DNA of 64,000 nucleotides from Clostridium porci (GTDB lineage: Bacteria; Bacillota; Clostridia; Lachnospirales; Lachnospiraceae): positions 30,206-94,205 of the forward strand of contig NZ_VUMD01000016.1 of the NCBI RefSeq assembly GCF_009696375.1, written 5' to 3'. Each line of letters starts with the position of its first letter. Within the stretch, counting starts at the first letter, position 1. A program made the translations under genes and the position numbers. Under the pieces are notes generated by a model. It was given only the letters and a program-made list of their open reading frames with translations. It did not search any database and had not been told where the DNA came from. Shown here in pieces: positions 27,231 to 37,357 of the stretch.

Positions 27231-29318
27231 TTAATTTTTCTGTATCCGAAACTTCTTAATCAAATCCTTCATTAGCTGAGCCTGGTTTGACAGCTCCTGA
27301 CAGGCTGCGGCGCTTTCCTCTGCTGTGGCCGAGCTTGTCTGTACCACTGCTGATATCTGCCGGATTCCCTGAGTAACATGATTTACCGACTCTGCCTGCA
27401 GGCTGGAAGCCGCCGATATTCCATTGATAATTCCCGCTACCTCCTGCACGCCTTCCAGAACATACTGCATGGATTTTGCCGTCTCGTCTGCAATATGAGT
27501 TCCATTTTCCACCGCCTTTAAGGAGGTTTCTATAAGAACCGTGGTATCTTTGGATGCCTCGGCGCTCTTGGAAGCCAACTCCCTGACCTCGCCGGCTACC
27601 ACGGCAAATCCCTTTCCTGCCGCTCCTGCCCTGGCCGCCTCTATGGCTGCATTAAGGGCCAGAATATTTGTCTGAAAGGCTATGTCCTCAATGGTTTTAA
27701 TAATATTCCCGATTTTCCTGGAGCTTTCTGCAATATCACCCATAGCCAAGAGCATTGCCTGCATGCGTTCATTGCTTTCTGACGCCTCATCGCTTACCAT
27801 CTCCGCCTTTTTATTGGCATCCTCCGCATTTTTGGCATTGGCGGTTATCTGCTGTGAAATTTCGTTAATGGTCTCCGCCAGCTCTTCAACCGATCCGGCC
27901 TGCTCCACACTTCCCTGGGAAAGTGACTGGGCTCCTGACAATACCTGATGGGAACCTCCGGCTACCTGTTCTGCTGATTCATCGATCTGACCAAGCGTAT
28001 CATTTAGGGACTGGATGATATGATCCAGGGCCTCACGAATAGATCTGAAATCCCCCATATAGTCTCCTTTAACAGCTAAATTCAGGTTTCCCTGGGAGAT
28101 CTCCTTTAATATATGGGATATATCTTGAATGATTTCCCTTAATGCCTGCATGGTTCTCCGAACACTGTCTGCCAGCCGGCCAATCTCATCATCGCTCTTT
28201 ACGCTTATATCAATTCCCAGATTACCCTGGGCAAACTTCTCCATACTGCCGCTGATATCACTAAGAGGCTTCATCATCTTTCGAATAGTCACTACAATAA
28301 CAAACACCATCGCAGACATCAATGCCGCGGATAGAACCGCCATAGTAGCTATAAGCTTATTACGGGTAGAATTTAATTCTGACACAGGCAGATTAGCAGT
28401 TATAAGCCATCCGGTCGTTCCACTTTCCCTGAATATGGATTTATAGGAAACTCCACCATAGCTGTATTCTGCTATTCCTTTATAACTATTCCGTACCTTT
28501 TCCTTATAGTCATCTGATAGGTCCAGGGCATTTACATTCTTTCCGATCAGCCCCTCCTGTGCGCTGTATATATATTCCCCATGATTGGAAATCAGCTCCA
28601 GAAAGCCGGTTTCTCCCACTTCCACCCCATCCAGAGTCTCTGACAATTTATCAATATTTACGTCTAATCCCACATATCCATATATTAGTTTTTCATTAGG
28701 AGCCATGACAGGCACTACAATGGACACAATGCTCTCACCTGATACAGGGTCCGGATATGGATCTGAAACCACTGTCTTTTTTGTAGAGAGAATCGTTTGA
28801 TACCAGCCGGTTTCCTCCAGATTCGCATCCACTATCTCTCCGGTAGCTCTCACATATTTTCCAAGTTTAGAACTAGTTATCCACACCTGCTGAACGCTTT
28901 CATCCTCCATAAATTTAAGGGTATCCTTCAGCATGTTCACAAGGACATCCATCTGTTGATAGGACTCCAGCCTTGGTCTGATGGACAGATTATAAGCGTG
29001 AAACCGTGCGTCGTTCCCCAGAATGCTGACCGCAGTAATCTTACTGTTAAAGAATCCGTCTACAACTGAAGCCACATAGTCAGTCTGAGCTTTCAGGTTC
29101 TTCTCATTAAGTCCGGAAATACTCCTCGCTGCCATCAAGAAGGAGATTATAATCAAAAGCAGAAGAAATGGAGCCAGAACAGCCATTAAGCTAATACTGA
29201 CTTTAAAAGAGATAGATCCCTGCTTTCCGGTTTTTATTCCTCTTCTCCCATGTACGTTCCACCGTCTTATCATATTTAATAAGTCATCCCCCTCTGGTTT
29301 TATTCTCTTGTTACCCAC
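27231..29318 (-). CDS. Methyl-accepting chemotaxis protein
   Basis: A 695-residue chemoreceptor. Transmembrane helix 1 spans about 43-68, followed by an extracellular double-Cache sensor (about 70-320; VVSDPYPDPVSGESIVSIVV is typical), helix 2 (about 326-348) and a HAMP domain (about 349-400, MKPLSDISGSMEKFAQGNLG). A second HAMP-like stretch precedes the signalling coiled coil. The kinase-contact tip reads IAFQTNILALNAAIEAARAG, then GKGFAVVAGEVRELASKSAE. dCache receptors commonly sense amino acids or other small metabolites; the ligand here is unknown. With motA it is the only motility gene in the window and appears monocistronic. Confidence 0.95.
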   Translation of the reverse strand: MGNKRIKPEGDDLLNMIRRWNVHGRRGIKTGKQGSISFKVSISLMAVLAPFLLLLIIISFLMAARSISGLNEKNLKAQTDYVASVVDGFFNSKITAVSILGNDARFHAYNLSIRPRLESYQQMDVLVNMLKDTLKFMEDESVQQVWITSSKLGKYVRATGEIVDANLEETGWYQTILSTKKTVVSDPYPDPVSGESIVSIVVPVMAPNEKLIYGYVGLDVNIDKLSETLDGVEVGETGFLELISNHGEYIYSAQEGLIGKNVNALDLSDDYKEKVRNSYKGIAEYSYGGVSYKSIFRESGTTGWLITANLPVSELNSTRNKLIATMAVLSAALMSAMVFVIVVTIRKMMKPLSDISGSMEKFAQGNLGIDISVKSDDEIGRLADSVRRTMQALREIIQDISHILKEISQGNLNLAVKGDYMGDFRSIREALDHIIQSLNDTLGQIDESAEQVAGGSHQVLSGAQSLSQGSVEQAGSVEELAETINEISQQITANAKNAEDANKKAEMVSDEASESNERMQAMLLAMGDIAESSRKIGNIIKTIEDIAFQTNILALNAAIEAARAGAAGKGFAVVAGEVRELASKSAEASKDTTVLIETSLKAVENGTHIADETAKSMQYVLEGVQEVAGIINGISAASSLQAESVNHVTQGIRQISAVVQTSSATAEESAAACQELSNQAQLMKDLIKKFRIQKN

Positions 29319-29663
29319 TTTACATTAGCAGGCATCTTTCTTCCGATTATAGCATAGGGAATCTAAATATAAAATATAATTTTATTCTTTTTTAATATTA
29401 AATTATTTTTTTGTGATATTATTCTTCATAAATGGGGGTCTTTCAAATAAAAATGAACTAGCATATTCAACAAAAATCAACTCTTCTGAACAAAAAAACA
29501 CGGTTCCAGGCAGCGCACCATTTTGTAGCTACTAGAACCATGTTTTATTGTTCAGCATGTTGGTAAGAACCTGTTTTGCTAAGCTTCGTGAACGCCTTTC
29601 TTGTGGCAGCTTTCTGTGAAATACCTTTTCAGAACAGTCCCCTGATCGATCACCCTTCTGATA
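29319..29663. other. Intergenic region between the chemoreceptor gene and metK
   Basis: No gene. Holds an extended -10 (TGCTATAAT, minus strand, about 29350) for the chemoreceptor gene and repeat copy B. Confidence 0.5.
29492..29550 (+). repeat. Dispersed hairpin repeat, copy B
   Basis: AAACACGGTTC and GAACCATGTTT arms around a longer loop containing TTTTGTAGCTACTA. It lies downstream of metK and probably acts as its terminator. The right flank (AGCATGTTGGTAAGAACCTG, later AACAGTCCC) also resembles the flank of copy D. Confidence 0.65.
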
Positions 29664-30851
29664 CTAAATACAGCTCTTTAACAGCTCCACCTTATCAAGG
29701 CGCTCCCAGGGCAGATCCAGATCGTTTCGTCCGAAGTGTCCATATGCTGCGGTCTGCTTATAAATAGGACGGCGCAGATTCAGCATCTGAATAATTCCCG
29801 CCGGTCTCAGGTCAAAATTGCCGCGGATAATCTCTATCAGCCTTTCATCACTCACCTTTCCGGTTCCAAAGGTATCCACCATAACAGAAGTGGGATGAGC
29901 CACGCCAATGGCATAAGACAACTGAATTTCGCACTTGTCAGCAAGCCCTGCCGCTACAATATTTTTAGCCACATAGCGGGCAGCATAAGCAGCGCTTCTG
30001 TCTACCTTTGTACAATCCTTGCCAGAAAACGCGCCGCCGCCATGACGTGCATAGCCTCCATAGGTATCCACGATAATCTTACGCCCGGTTAGACCGCTGT
30101 CCCCGTGAGGGCCTCCGATGACGAAGCGTCCCGTCGGGTTAATAAAGAATTTGGTGTTTTCGTCAATCATATCCTTCGGAAGAATCTCATCAAACACATA
30201 CTTCTTAACGTCTGCATGAATCTGCTCCTGAGTCACATTCTCATCATGCTGAGTGGATAATACAACTGCATCCAGGCGGACCGGCCTGTCATTTTCATCG
30301 TATTCTACCGTTACCTGAGTCTTTCCGTCAGGCCGGAGATACTTTAAAGTTCCGTCCTTTCGCACCTCTGTCAGGCGTCTGGCCAGCTTATGTGCCATAG
30401 CGATCGCATAGGGCATATACTCCTCCGTTTCATTGGTAGCAAAGCCGAACATCATTCCCTGATCACCAGCTCCTATTGCCTCGATTTCTTCGTCGGACAT
30501 TTTTTTCTCCTTTGCCTCCAGAGCCATATCCACGCCCATGGCAATGTCCGCAGATTGTTCATCAAGCGATACAATTACACCGCAGGTATCACAGTCAAAG
30601 CCATACTTAGCACGGTCATATCCGATTTCCCTGACTGTCTCACGTACCAGCTTCTGGATATCTACGTAAGCCTTGGTTGTAATCTCCCCCATTACCAGAA
30701 CCAGTCCCGTAGTGATTGCCGTTTCGCAGGCAACACGGCTCATGGGGTCCTTTTCCAGCAATGCATCCAAGATAGAATCGGAAATTGCATCACATATCTT
30801 GTCTGGATGTCCTTCAGTTACAGATTCAGATGTAAAAAGTCTTCTTTCCAT
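29664..30851 (-). CDS. metK: S-adenosylmethionine synthetase
   Basis: A 395-residue enzyme condensing ATP and methionine to SAM. The true start is [18 protein letters not shown], with AAGGAGA upstream; the extra upstream frame overlaps the riboswitch terminator. MetK signatures: [35 protein letters not shown], and the P-loop-like [20 protein letters not shown]. Lies downstream of a SAM-I riboswitch, giving feedback control by its product. Confidence 0.98.
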   Translation of the reverse strand: MERRLFTSESVTEGHPDKICDAISDSILDALLEKDPMSRVACETAITTGLVLVMGEITTKAYVDIQKLVRETVREIGYDRAKYGFDCDTCGVIVSLDEQSADIAMGVDMALEAKEKKMSDEEIEAIGAGDQGMMFGFATNETEEYMPYAIAMAHKLARRLTEVRKDGTLKYLRPDGKTQVTVEYDENDRPVRLDAVVLSTQHDENVTQEQIHADVKKYVFDEILPKDMIDENTKFFINPTGRFVIGGPHGDSGLTGRKIIVDTYGGYARHGGGAFSGKDCTKVDRSAAYAARYVAKNIVAAGLADKCEIQLSYAIGVAHPTSVMVDTFGTGKVSDERLIEIIRGNFDLRPAGIIQMLNLRRPIYKQTAAYGHFGRNDLDLPWERLDKVELLKSCI

Positions 30852-30917
30852 TAAAATGATCTCTCCTTTTTCATTAGCCTTAGTATCACTATAGCTGCTG
30901 CAGCATATCATCTTTAC

Positions 30918-31138
30918 AAAAAAGAAAGTCCGCAGCAACTGCGGACTTGAAAATAATCTTATAATCTTCAAATCCTCTTATTGCTCGACTAAGTATGCCC
31001 TGTTATAGCTCCGGCATACTCCTCGCTCAGGTTGGCACCTTCCGGCCCTTTCGTATATCAGGCAGATATACTCAACCGGGGTTGCCGTGACTTCACAGGT
31101 CCTTTGTACCTCCATCACTCTGAATAAGGGATATATAC
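30918..31138 (-). promoter_or_regulatory. SAM-I (S-box) riboswitch with terminator
   Basis: On the minus strand the aptamer (about 31138-30992) reads TTATTCAGAGTGATGGAGG, then TGAAGTCACGGCAACC, GAAGGTGCCAACCTGAGCGA, closed by a P1 of GTAT..CCC with GGG.ATAC. The kink-turn/internal-loop and 'CGGCAACC' elements are the S-box core. It is followed by the terminator AAGTCCGCAG-ttg-CTGCGGACTT and TTCTTTTTT (30949-30918). Ligand-bound RNA should favour termination before metK. Confidence 0.92.
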
Positions 31139-31168
31139 GAACTTTTTAATTGTAAAAATGTTATTTAT

Positions 31169-31197
31169 ATAATAATTCATTTATACAGGCATGTCAA
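31169..31197 (-). promoter_or_regulatory. Promoter of the SAM riboswitch/metK transcript
   Basis: Minus strand: TTGACA (31192-31197), 17 bp, TATTAT (31169-31174), about 30 bp before the aptamer. Confidence 0.8.
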
Positions 31198-31222
31198 TAC
31201 CTTTTTACTTTGGAATATTATT

Positions 31223-33052
31223 TTATTTAATTGTGATTCTTCCCTGTCCTGCCGGATCGGCATAGCCGGCTGTTACCGTCCCCCCCAGGCTTCGTATGTA
31301 TGCGGATAGAATATCTACATCTACCATAACATCATCTTTAACCACTTTGGAGCCTTTAAACATAGTCATACCGTCACCGCCTGATTTCAGCATATAATTA
31401 TGGGATGCCACAGTATATGTTTTGTTCACATCTAATGGAGCTCCTCCTACTGTGATATCCGTTACACGGTAAGTACCGCTTACGCTGATAAAGTTGCCCT
31501 TATCATCCGTCTTTACATTGGAGCTTACGGAGGTATCTATGGTGTAGGCAAGGCCCGATACCTGGAGAAAACCGCCGTTCTCCTGGGGATAATTTCTGGA
31601 AGCCATCTCCAAAGCGTCTTTTATTTGCTGTCCTTTTACCTCCAGGACGCAACCCATATTTCCAAAGGGGAATACCGCCAATGTATCATTATAGGTGATA
31701 GCTCCTGGTTTAATGCCGCTTCGGATTCCTCCCCCGTTGGAAAGGCCAATATCTGCTCCAAGCTGAACTCTGTAGGCATCTGCAGCCAGATCTCCCAGAT
31801 TGGTTTCACCATTACGTACTCTACGCTCTCCTGACACCGGATCATTGACTGTCAGCTCGTAATCCGTAGTTCCCAAAACTGTTTTTAAGGTTTCATTATA
31901 CTGACTCTGCAGCTGTTTAATAAACTGATCTGTATCATAATCCACAGCTCTTCCCTTTTCATTCATGATACAGCCTCCTGGAATTACCAGATGGGTCCCT
32001 ACAGGAAGAATATTTGGATTCTTTATTTTATCCAGATTGCTGTTGTATATCTCCAGCCAGCGATCATAAGAACCCAGCTCTCTTTTTGCGATTCTTCTTA
32101 GAGAATCATTCTTATGAACCACATAGTCCCTGGCTGTTCCTGCTGCAGGAACCTCTGTTACCAGCTCTGATGTAATCTCTCCGTTGGGTTTTATGGTCAT
32201 TTTACCAATATTATTTAACTTGGAGCCTGTCTGTGTGACAATCACATTTTTACCATCTTTATTCTGAAGCTCCTGCGAAGGCATCGTTTCATGAGAGTGC
32301 CCGTCAATAAAGGCATCTGCTCCCCTTGTATTTCTTATAACCTCCCTGGATGACCAACGCTGCGTTATCCCCTCGTTGCCAAGATGTCCTACAAGTATAA
32401 CATAGTCTGCCCCTTCATTTCTGGCCGAATCTATTGCAGACTGAACCTGGCTGTAGAGCGCTTCTCCGCTTTCATCCTCACAGAAGGTATAGAGATAATT
32501 CCCGCTTCCATCCTGAAAATAGGCCGGGGTAGATTTGGTAAAGCTCTCAGGAGTGGACACTCCTACCAGAGCTACCCTGGTACTGCCGTAAGTAAAAATT
32601 TTATAAGGCGCAAATACAGGCGCTCCGCTTGCCAGGCTTAAGAAATTGCTGGAAAAATAACCGCATTTTAACCTGCCTGAAAGCTCCATGAAACGCTCCA
32701 TTCCATAATCAAATTCATGATTTCCAGGAACAGCAAAGTCGTATCCCGCCTGATTCATAATATCAATCAGATAGCCTCCGTCCGATAAGGTTCCAATGGG
32801 AGCCCCCTGTATGGCATCTCCTGCGTCTACCAAAGTTACATAGGGGGTCTGCTGTTCCATGGCTTTTTTATAAAGCACTAGCCCCCCATAACCAATGTTG
32901 TCATCCACTCCACAGTGGACATCGTTGGTATAGAGAATCACGATGTCCTGATCCGCGCCATAAGCAACAGCTGTCATTCCTGTTATCAGAGAAATGGCCA
33001 TTGCCAGGGTGAAAATCAGAGATAAAAGTCCCTTTTTCAGCCTAACCTTCAT
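31223..33052 (-). CDS. Secreted 5'-nucleotidase/UshA-family hydrolase with an internal LysM domain
   Basis: A 609-residue exported protein. Signal peptide 1-33. The metallophosphoesterase domain (about 36-295) has YTNDVHCG (D-x-H), VDAGDAIQG, PGNHEFDYG, LVGHLGNEG and FIDGHSHE, the full di-metal ligand set. The C-terminal 5'-nucleotidase domain (about 375-605) has NLGDLAADAYR, LSNGGGIRSGI, FPFGN and the substrate-stacking YMLKSGGDGM. Between them (about 309-358) is a LysM: DYVVHKNDSLRRIAKRELGS and PVGTHLVIPGG. LysM binds GlcNAc polymers, so the enzyme is probably held at peptidoglycan. No LPXTG or C-terminal anchor. It would release phosphate or nucleosides from extracellular nucleotides; exact substrate unknown. 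Confidence 0.93.
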   Translation of the reverse strand: MKVRLKKGLLSLIFTLAMAISLITGMTAVAYGADQDIVILYTNDVHCGVDDNIGYGGLVLYKKAMEQQTPYVTLVDAGDAIQGAPIGTLSDGGYLIDIMNQAGYDFAVPGNHEFDYGMERFMELSGRLKCGYFSSNFLSLASGAPVFAPYKIFTYGSTRVALVGVSTPESFTKSTPAYFQDGSGNYLYTFCEDESGEALYSQVQSAIDSARNEGADYVILVGHLGNEGITQRWSSREVIRNTRGADAFIDGHSHETMPSQELQNKDGKNVIVTQTGSKLNNIGKMTIKPNGEITSELVTEVPAAGTARDYVVHKNDSLRRIAKRELGSYDRWLEIYNSNLDKIKNPNILPVGTHLVIPGGCIMNEKGRAVDYDTDQFIKQLQSQYNETLKTVLGTTDYELTVNDPVSGERRVRNGETNLGDLAADAYRVQLGADIGLSNGGGIRSGIKPGAITYNDTLAVFPFGNMGCVLEVKGQQIKDALEMASRNYPQENGGFLQVSGLAYTIDTSVSSNVKTDDKGNFISVSGTYRVTDITVGGAPLDVNKTYTVASHNYMLKSGGDGMTMFKGSKVVKDDVMVDVDILSAYIRSLGGTVTAGYADPAGQGRITIK

Positions 33053-33093
33053 AGTTTTAAATCCCCCTTTATCTGTTATTTAATCATGCCCCC

Positions 33094-33122
33094 ATTATAA
33101 ATTAAAAAGCAGAGAAAGTAAA
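33094..33122 (-). promoter_or_regulatory. Promoter of the LysM 5'-nucleotidase gene
   Basis: Minus strand: TTTACT (33117-33122), 17 bp, TATAAT (33094-33099). The -35 overlaps the murA terminator stem. Confidence 0.6.
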
Positions 33123-33159
33123 GTATATGGCAAATACCGTGCTTTACTTTTCCTGCTTT
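33106..33159 (-). terminator. murA terminator
   Basis: AAAGCAGgaAAAGTAAAG on the minus strand pairs with CTTTACTTTctCTGCTTT, then TTAATTT. A long, slightly bulged stem 45 bp after murA. Confidence 0.7.
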
Positions 33160-33204
33160 CTTTCTTTTTCACAATTCTAAGGATTCTAATAGACGGCTTC
33201 ACTT

Positions 33205-34497
33205 TCAGCCTACTTTCAGCTTGAATTTCTGAACCTCCCTCTCAGAATCTACCTTCTCGATCATAGCTCCAAGTCCCTGAAGCTTCTCCTCAAAATTCTC
33301 ATACCCTCTCTGTATGTAGCCAATTTCATCTACAATGGTATAACCCTCCGCAGCCATGCCTGCAATCACAAGCGCGGCCCCGGCACGGAGATCCGGAGCA
33401 TTGACCTGAGCTCCTGTAAGAAGCTTCACACCGTCTATCACAGCTACATTTCCCTCAACCTTAATGTTAGTTCCCATACGGGCAAGTTCATCCACGTATT
33501 TAAAACGATTCTCAAAAATACTCTCTGTCACCATACTGGTTCCGGCAGCCAGGGCCAGAGTAACTGCCATCTGGGGCTGCATATCTGTAGGAAATCCCGG
33601 ATAAGGAAGGGTCTTAATATCGGTATGCCTCTGACTGGGTTTTCCCACTACCCTCACCGCGTCATCAAACTCGATTACCTCACAGCCAATCTCCGTCAGT
33701 TTAGCAGAGATTGCTTCCAGATGCTTGGGGATTACATTTTTTATCATGACATCCCCTCTGGTTGCCGCTGCTGCGCACATGAAGGTTCCAGCCTCAATCT
33801 GGTCAGGAATAATGGAGTATTCCGTACCGTGAAGTCTGGATACGCCTTTTATACGAATGGTATCTGTACCAGCTCCCTTAATATTGGCTCCCATGCTGTT
33901 CAAAAAGTTGGCTACGTCTACAATATGGGGCTCCTTTGCTGCATTTTCAAGGATGGTCTGACCCTCCGCCAAAGCAGCCGCCATCATGATGTTGATGGTT
34001 GCTCCTACTGATACCACGTCCAGATAGATATGGCTTGCCACCAGGTCAATGGCGTGAGCAATCACTGCACCCCGCTCAATAGAAACCTCAGCTCCCAAAG
34101 CCCGGAAGCCTTTAATGTGCTGGTCAATAGGTCTGCTGCCAATATTGCAGCCGCCTGGAAGAGGCACCTGGGCGCTTTTATATTTACCTAATAAAGCACC
34201 TATAAAATAATAGGAAGCGCGAATCCTGCGGATGTATTCATCATCCACAGATACCTCCTTAATATTGCAGGCATTGATCTTTACAGTGTGTCGGTCAATC
34301 CGTTCAACCCTTGCGCCAATTTCCTGAATGGCCTCTAACAGTACATTAATATCTCTTACGTCAGGTAAATTATCAATCACCACATCGTCATCTGTCATAA
34401 TAGAAGCAGCCAGGATGCCCAGCGCGGCATTCTTAGCTCCGCTTATGGTCACATCTCCCACCAACGGATTACCGCCTTTGATTATATATTGTTCCAT
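33205..34497 (-). CDS. murA: UDP-N-acetylglucosamine 1-carboxyvinyltransferase
   Basis: A 430-residue enzyme starting [20 protein letters not shown]; the frame extends further upstream but GAGGTG lies just before this ATG. It transfers enolpyruvate from PEP to UDP-GlcNAc, the committed step of peptidoglycan synthesis. [20 protein letters not shown] carries the catalytic Cys, the residue alkylated by fosfomycin; [20 protein letters not shown] and [12 protein letters not shown] are further MurA signatures. Firmicutes often carry two paralogues; which one this is cannot be decided here. Confidence 0.97.
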   Translation of the reverse strand: MEQYIIKGGNPLVGDVTISGAKNAALGILAASIMTDDDVVIDNLPDVRDINVLLEAIQEIGARVERIDRHTVKINACNIKEVSVDDEYIRRIRASYYFIGALLGKYKSAQVPLPGGCNIGSRPIDQHIKGFRALGAEVSIERGAVIAHAIDLVASHIYLDVVSVGATINIMMAAALAEGQTILENAAKEPHIVDVANFLNSMGANIKGAGTDTIRIKGVSRLHGTEYSIIPDQIEAGTFMCAAAATRGDVMIKNVIPKHLEAISAKLTEIGCEVIEFDDAVRVVGKPSQRHTDIKTLPYPGFPTDMQPQMAVTLALAAGTSMVTESIFENRFKYVDELARMGTNIKVEGNVAVIDGVKLLTGAQVNAPDLRAGAALVIAGMAAEGYTIVDEIGYIQRGYENFEEKLQGLGAMIEKVDSEREVQKFKLKVG

Positions 34498-34562
34498 TCC
34501 ACACCTCTGATACTGATAGAAACAAATTGCAGCTATACCATATTTCATCAGAACAGCCGACT

Positions 34563-34598
34563 AAGGTTTATTCAGGATGTTTCTCCTAAATAAACCTT
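34563..34598 (-). terminator. Hairpin downstream of the 826-residue protein gene
   Basis: AAGGTTTATT pairs with AATAAACCTT around a 16-base loop. No long T-run, so efficiency is uncertain. Confidence 0.5.
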
Positions 34599-34697
34599 AA
34601 ATATTTGTTCATAATTTATTTACATCTTAATTGATTATACCAACATCCAGAGGATTTGTAAAGGGGGAGGAGAAACCCTTGCCAAATTTCCTTTTAC

Positions 34698-37178
34698 CTA
34701 TTCCACAGATAAAGCACAGATAAAATCATTTTGCAGTGCCCGGAAATATTCCCCTCCATCGTTCAGCCCCATCTTCCAGGTCTTTTGAGTCTCCGGGTCA
34801 TAGAGAGATATATTATAGGAATCGTAGCCTGTCAGCATCACATATCCTCCACTTTCCACATAGGCGATGACCGGAATTCCTTTTCCGATATAGTACAGTA
34901 CCTGATTTAAGGTACACCCTCCGCCATCAATTAGAATAACTCCATCCTCGTACTGTTTGCTTCCGCTAAAGGAATCCAGATATTTTATGATTTTGCTGGC
35001 CTCGTCTGCAGGTGACTTAATGGCTGCCACATTTTTCCTGTCAATCCTGTCCCATACAATATGCTGATTTCTATCAGTTACATAGCCCATCTGGTCATAG
35101 GCCATCTCCATGGCTGTTACAAAGCTCCTGCTGGAACCGATATAGTGTCCATTTCCATAAGCGTAAAATATCATTTCTGAATCAGCCTGAGCCGTCTGGG
35201 CGCTCTCCACATCCAGTATACTTGTATTTTCATAGGAAAATGCTTTTGGAGCCGATACCTTTACACTGTCTCCCTCTATATCTACATCTGTCTGAACAAA
35301 ATATACCTTTCCCTTTTCACCAGAGGCATACCATCCGATTCCCTTCATAGAACTCTCATCTATCTTCTGGTTGCAAACAATGGTATCCTCATCCTGATAT
35401 ACATACTGATTTTCACTCAGCTTTACAAGGCGCTTCAAATGAATTCTTCCATCTTTGGCAGAAACATCTGAAAGATAGATTCCATCCCGCTTATATTCAT
35501 CTTCTACCTGCATCTGATTATCCACAATGTACATTGCATACATTGGAATTCCTTTCATCCGTCCATTGGTCAGCCATACATCTTTCGAACGACTGAGTCC
35601 ATAGATAAGATCATTCCCTACAAATCCCAGCACTCTCACATAATCATCCTCAGCTCCCTCAATTTCCTGCTTACCGGCAGTGTTAAAATCCATTACATGA
35701 ACCCTCTCTGATTCGTAAAGGCTGGGGCCCTCCTGCCATGCAAAGCGGCTGCCGTCATTGCTCACTGCAAAGCTTCCTTCTGTAAGTCCCTGAGCTATAA
35801 CAATAAATTCATTGCTGGTAAGCTCAATTCCATATACATTCCCCTGAAGCATAAGATACATCATATTATTAGGAGCCAGATAAGATAAACGGTTCACATC
35901 CTCCCTTATCTGTTCAAAGGACTCAGCGGCCGGAATAAAGAATTGTTCCTGAAGGGTGCTGCTGTCTGCCATATACCGGTAATATACGACTCCTGTACGG
36001 CCCTCATATTTTCCACGGTTCATATAGCCGTATACAAGAAAATCCACAGTTCCGTCTTCACCTACAGACATAATCTTAATATCATGTTTTTTGTAACTGC
36101 TTCTCACTCCATCATCCTGATTGCTTTCAAAGGTAAAAATCCGGATCATCTCTTTATCCTTCTGATCATAGCACCACAAATCGCCGTTGACCTGAAAGGC
36201 CAAATACCGGGAGCCAGAGCTCTTCATGATATGAACACGATTGTCACCGCTTATGCCCAGGAGAATCCTCTTTCCTGAGTAGGATTCTTTGTCTCCTGTA
36301 AATATTTCGTTGGCATTACGTTCAAAGTTCATCATATAAATTCTTTTTTCATTCCACTTCATTGAAAAATTGTCTTCCGTATCTACCAGCGCCTTTGTTC
36401 CGTCCTCCTGACTGATCAACACTTTATAGTTTACCTGGATACGCCCCATAATACCGTCAAATTCCTGAAACGTTATCTGCGGCTTTCCCTGCATTTCCAC
36501 AGAAAGACCGTCCCAGGTCAGATGATGAAAGCTGGACTTGATTGTTACGTGGCCTAAGGAACTGTTATCCTCAGTATTATTGGTCTCCAGATAAGAGGTC
36601 AGCTCTCTGGCCTGATTATAGTCCATGCTCTTTCTGGAAAATTCGTCTGCCAGCCTTATCATATCAGCCGCATATGAATTATCTGGCCAAGTAATTCTGG
36701 TATAGTAAAATATTTCCTTTTCTCCTGTTCTGAGAATAAGCTTCAGAAGATACGTTTTATTTTTAGTCAAAATATTCTGAATAGGAAGTGTAGCATTGGT
36801 TATGCCATTTAAACTGCTCCAGTTTTCTACCTCCGTCCGTTCAACTAAACGATCCATAGACAAATTTCGGATTTCATAGCTAATCCCCGTAATGGTTGTG
36901 CCATATTCAACAATACGTATATGCAGATCACGATTTTCAGGCAGCACAGAGATGCTGTCTCTGGCCGCCTGATTTCCCATATCCCGCATATATCCATGCA
37001 GGCCGTTAATCTGAATTCCGCTAAGTTCTGTATATATCACAGGAAGAGTTGGTTCATCCATAGAGGTATAAACCGTTGTTTCTTTTTCCATTACGTTTCT
37101 TGCGCTGATAAAGTATACCACAACTGCTATTATAAATATCAGGACCAAGATTCCAACTTTTTGTAGTGTTTTTTTCAT
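34698..37178 (-). CDS. Membrane-anchored protein of unknown function, 826 residues, C39-like C-terminal domain
   Basis: One N-terminal membrane anchor (about residues 7-26) precedes a large extracytoplasmic part. Residues about 50-290 are beta-rich; 290-600 show recurring short strands and phrases such as SRYLAFQVNGDLWCYDQKDK and SFAVSNDGSRFAWQEGPSLY that suggest a beta-propeller. The last 120 residues read GGGCTLNQVLYYIGKGIPVI, AYVESGGYVMLTGYDSYNIS and LYDPETQKTWKMG, the fold pattern of C39/papain-like peptidases. The position normally held by the catalytic His is Tyr (GGYVML), so it may be an inactive binding domain. I know no function. It lies alone between murA and the repeat protein gene. 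Confidence 0.75.
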   Translation of the reverse strand: MKKTLQKVGILVLIFIIAVVVYFISARNVMEKETTVYTSMDEPTLPVIYTELSGIQINGLHGYMRDMGNQAARDSISVLPENRDLHIRIVEYGTTITGISYEIRNLSMDRLVERTEVENWSSLNGITNATLPIQNILTKNKTYLLKLILRTGEKEIFYYTRITWPDNSYAADMIRLADEFSRKSMDYNQARELTSYLETNNTEDNSSLGHVTIKSSFHHLTWDGLSVEMQGKPQITFQEFDGIMGRIQVNYKVLISQEDGTKALVDTEDNFSMKWNEKRIYMMNFERNANEIFTGDKESYSGKRILLGISGDNRVHIMKSSGSRYLAFQVNGDLWCYDQKDKEMIRIFTFESNQDDGVRSSYKKHDIKIMSVGEDGTVDFLVYGYMNRGKYEGRTGVVYYRYMADSSTLQEQFFIPAAESFEQIREDVNRLSYLAPNNMMYLMLQGNVYGIELTSNEFIVIAQGLTEGSFAVSNDGSRFAWQEGPSLYESERVHVMDFNTAGKQEIEGAEDDYVRVLGFVGNDLIYGLSRSKDVWLTNGRMKGIPMYAMYIVDNQMQVEDEYKRDGIYLSDVSAKDGRIHLKRLVKLSENQYVYQDEDTIVCNQKIDESSMKGIGWYASGEKGKVYFVQTDVDIEGDSVKVSAPKAFSYENTSILDVESAQTAQADSEMIFYAYGNGHYIGSSRSFVTAMEMAYDQMGYVTDRNQHIVWDRIDRKNVAAIKSPADEASKIIKYLDSFSGSKQYEDGVILIDGGGCTLNQVLYYIGKGIPVIAYVESGGYVMLTGYDSYNISLYDPETQKTWKMGLNDGGEYFRALQNDFICALSVE

Positions 37179-37357
37179 ATGTGCATTTGATTTCCTTTAA
37201 GGTTATTTTTCTATCTTTTATTTTATATAATAACCAAAAAAACTACAACTTAATCTTTTCTAAATTTTATAAAGGCACATTTACCGTTTCAATTTCTTCC
37301 TACAAGCTGTTCTTGTCTGCAGCCGGAATTTTTAACAAATCAGACTTACTCCGTTTT

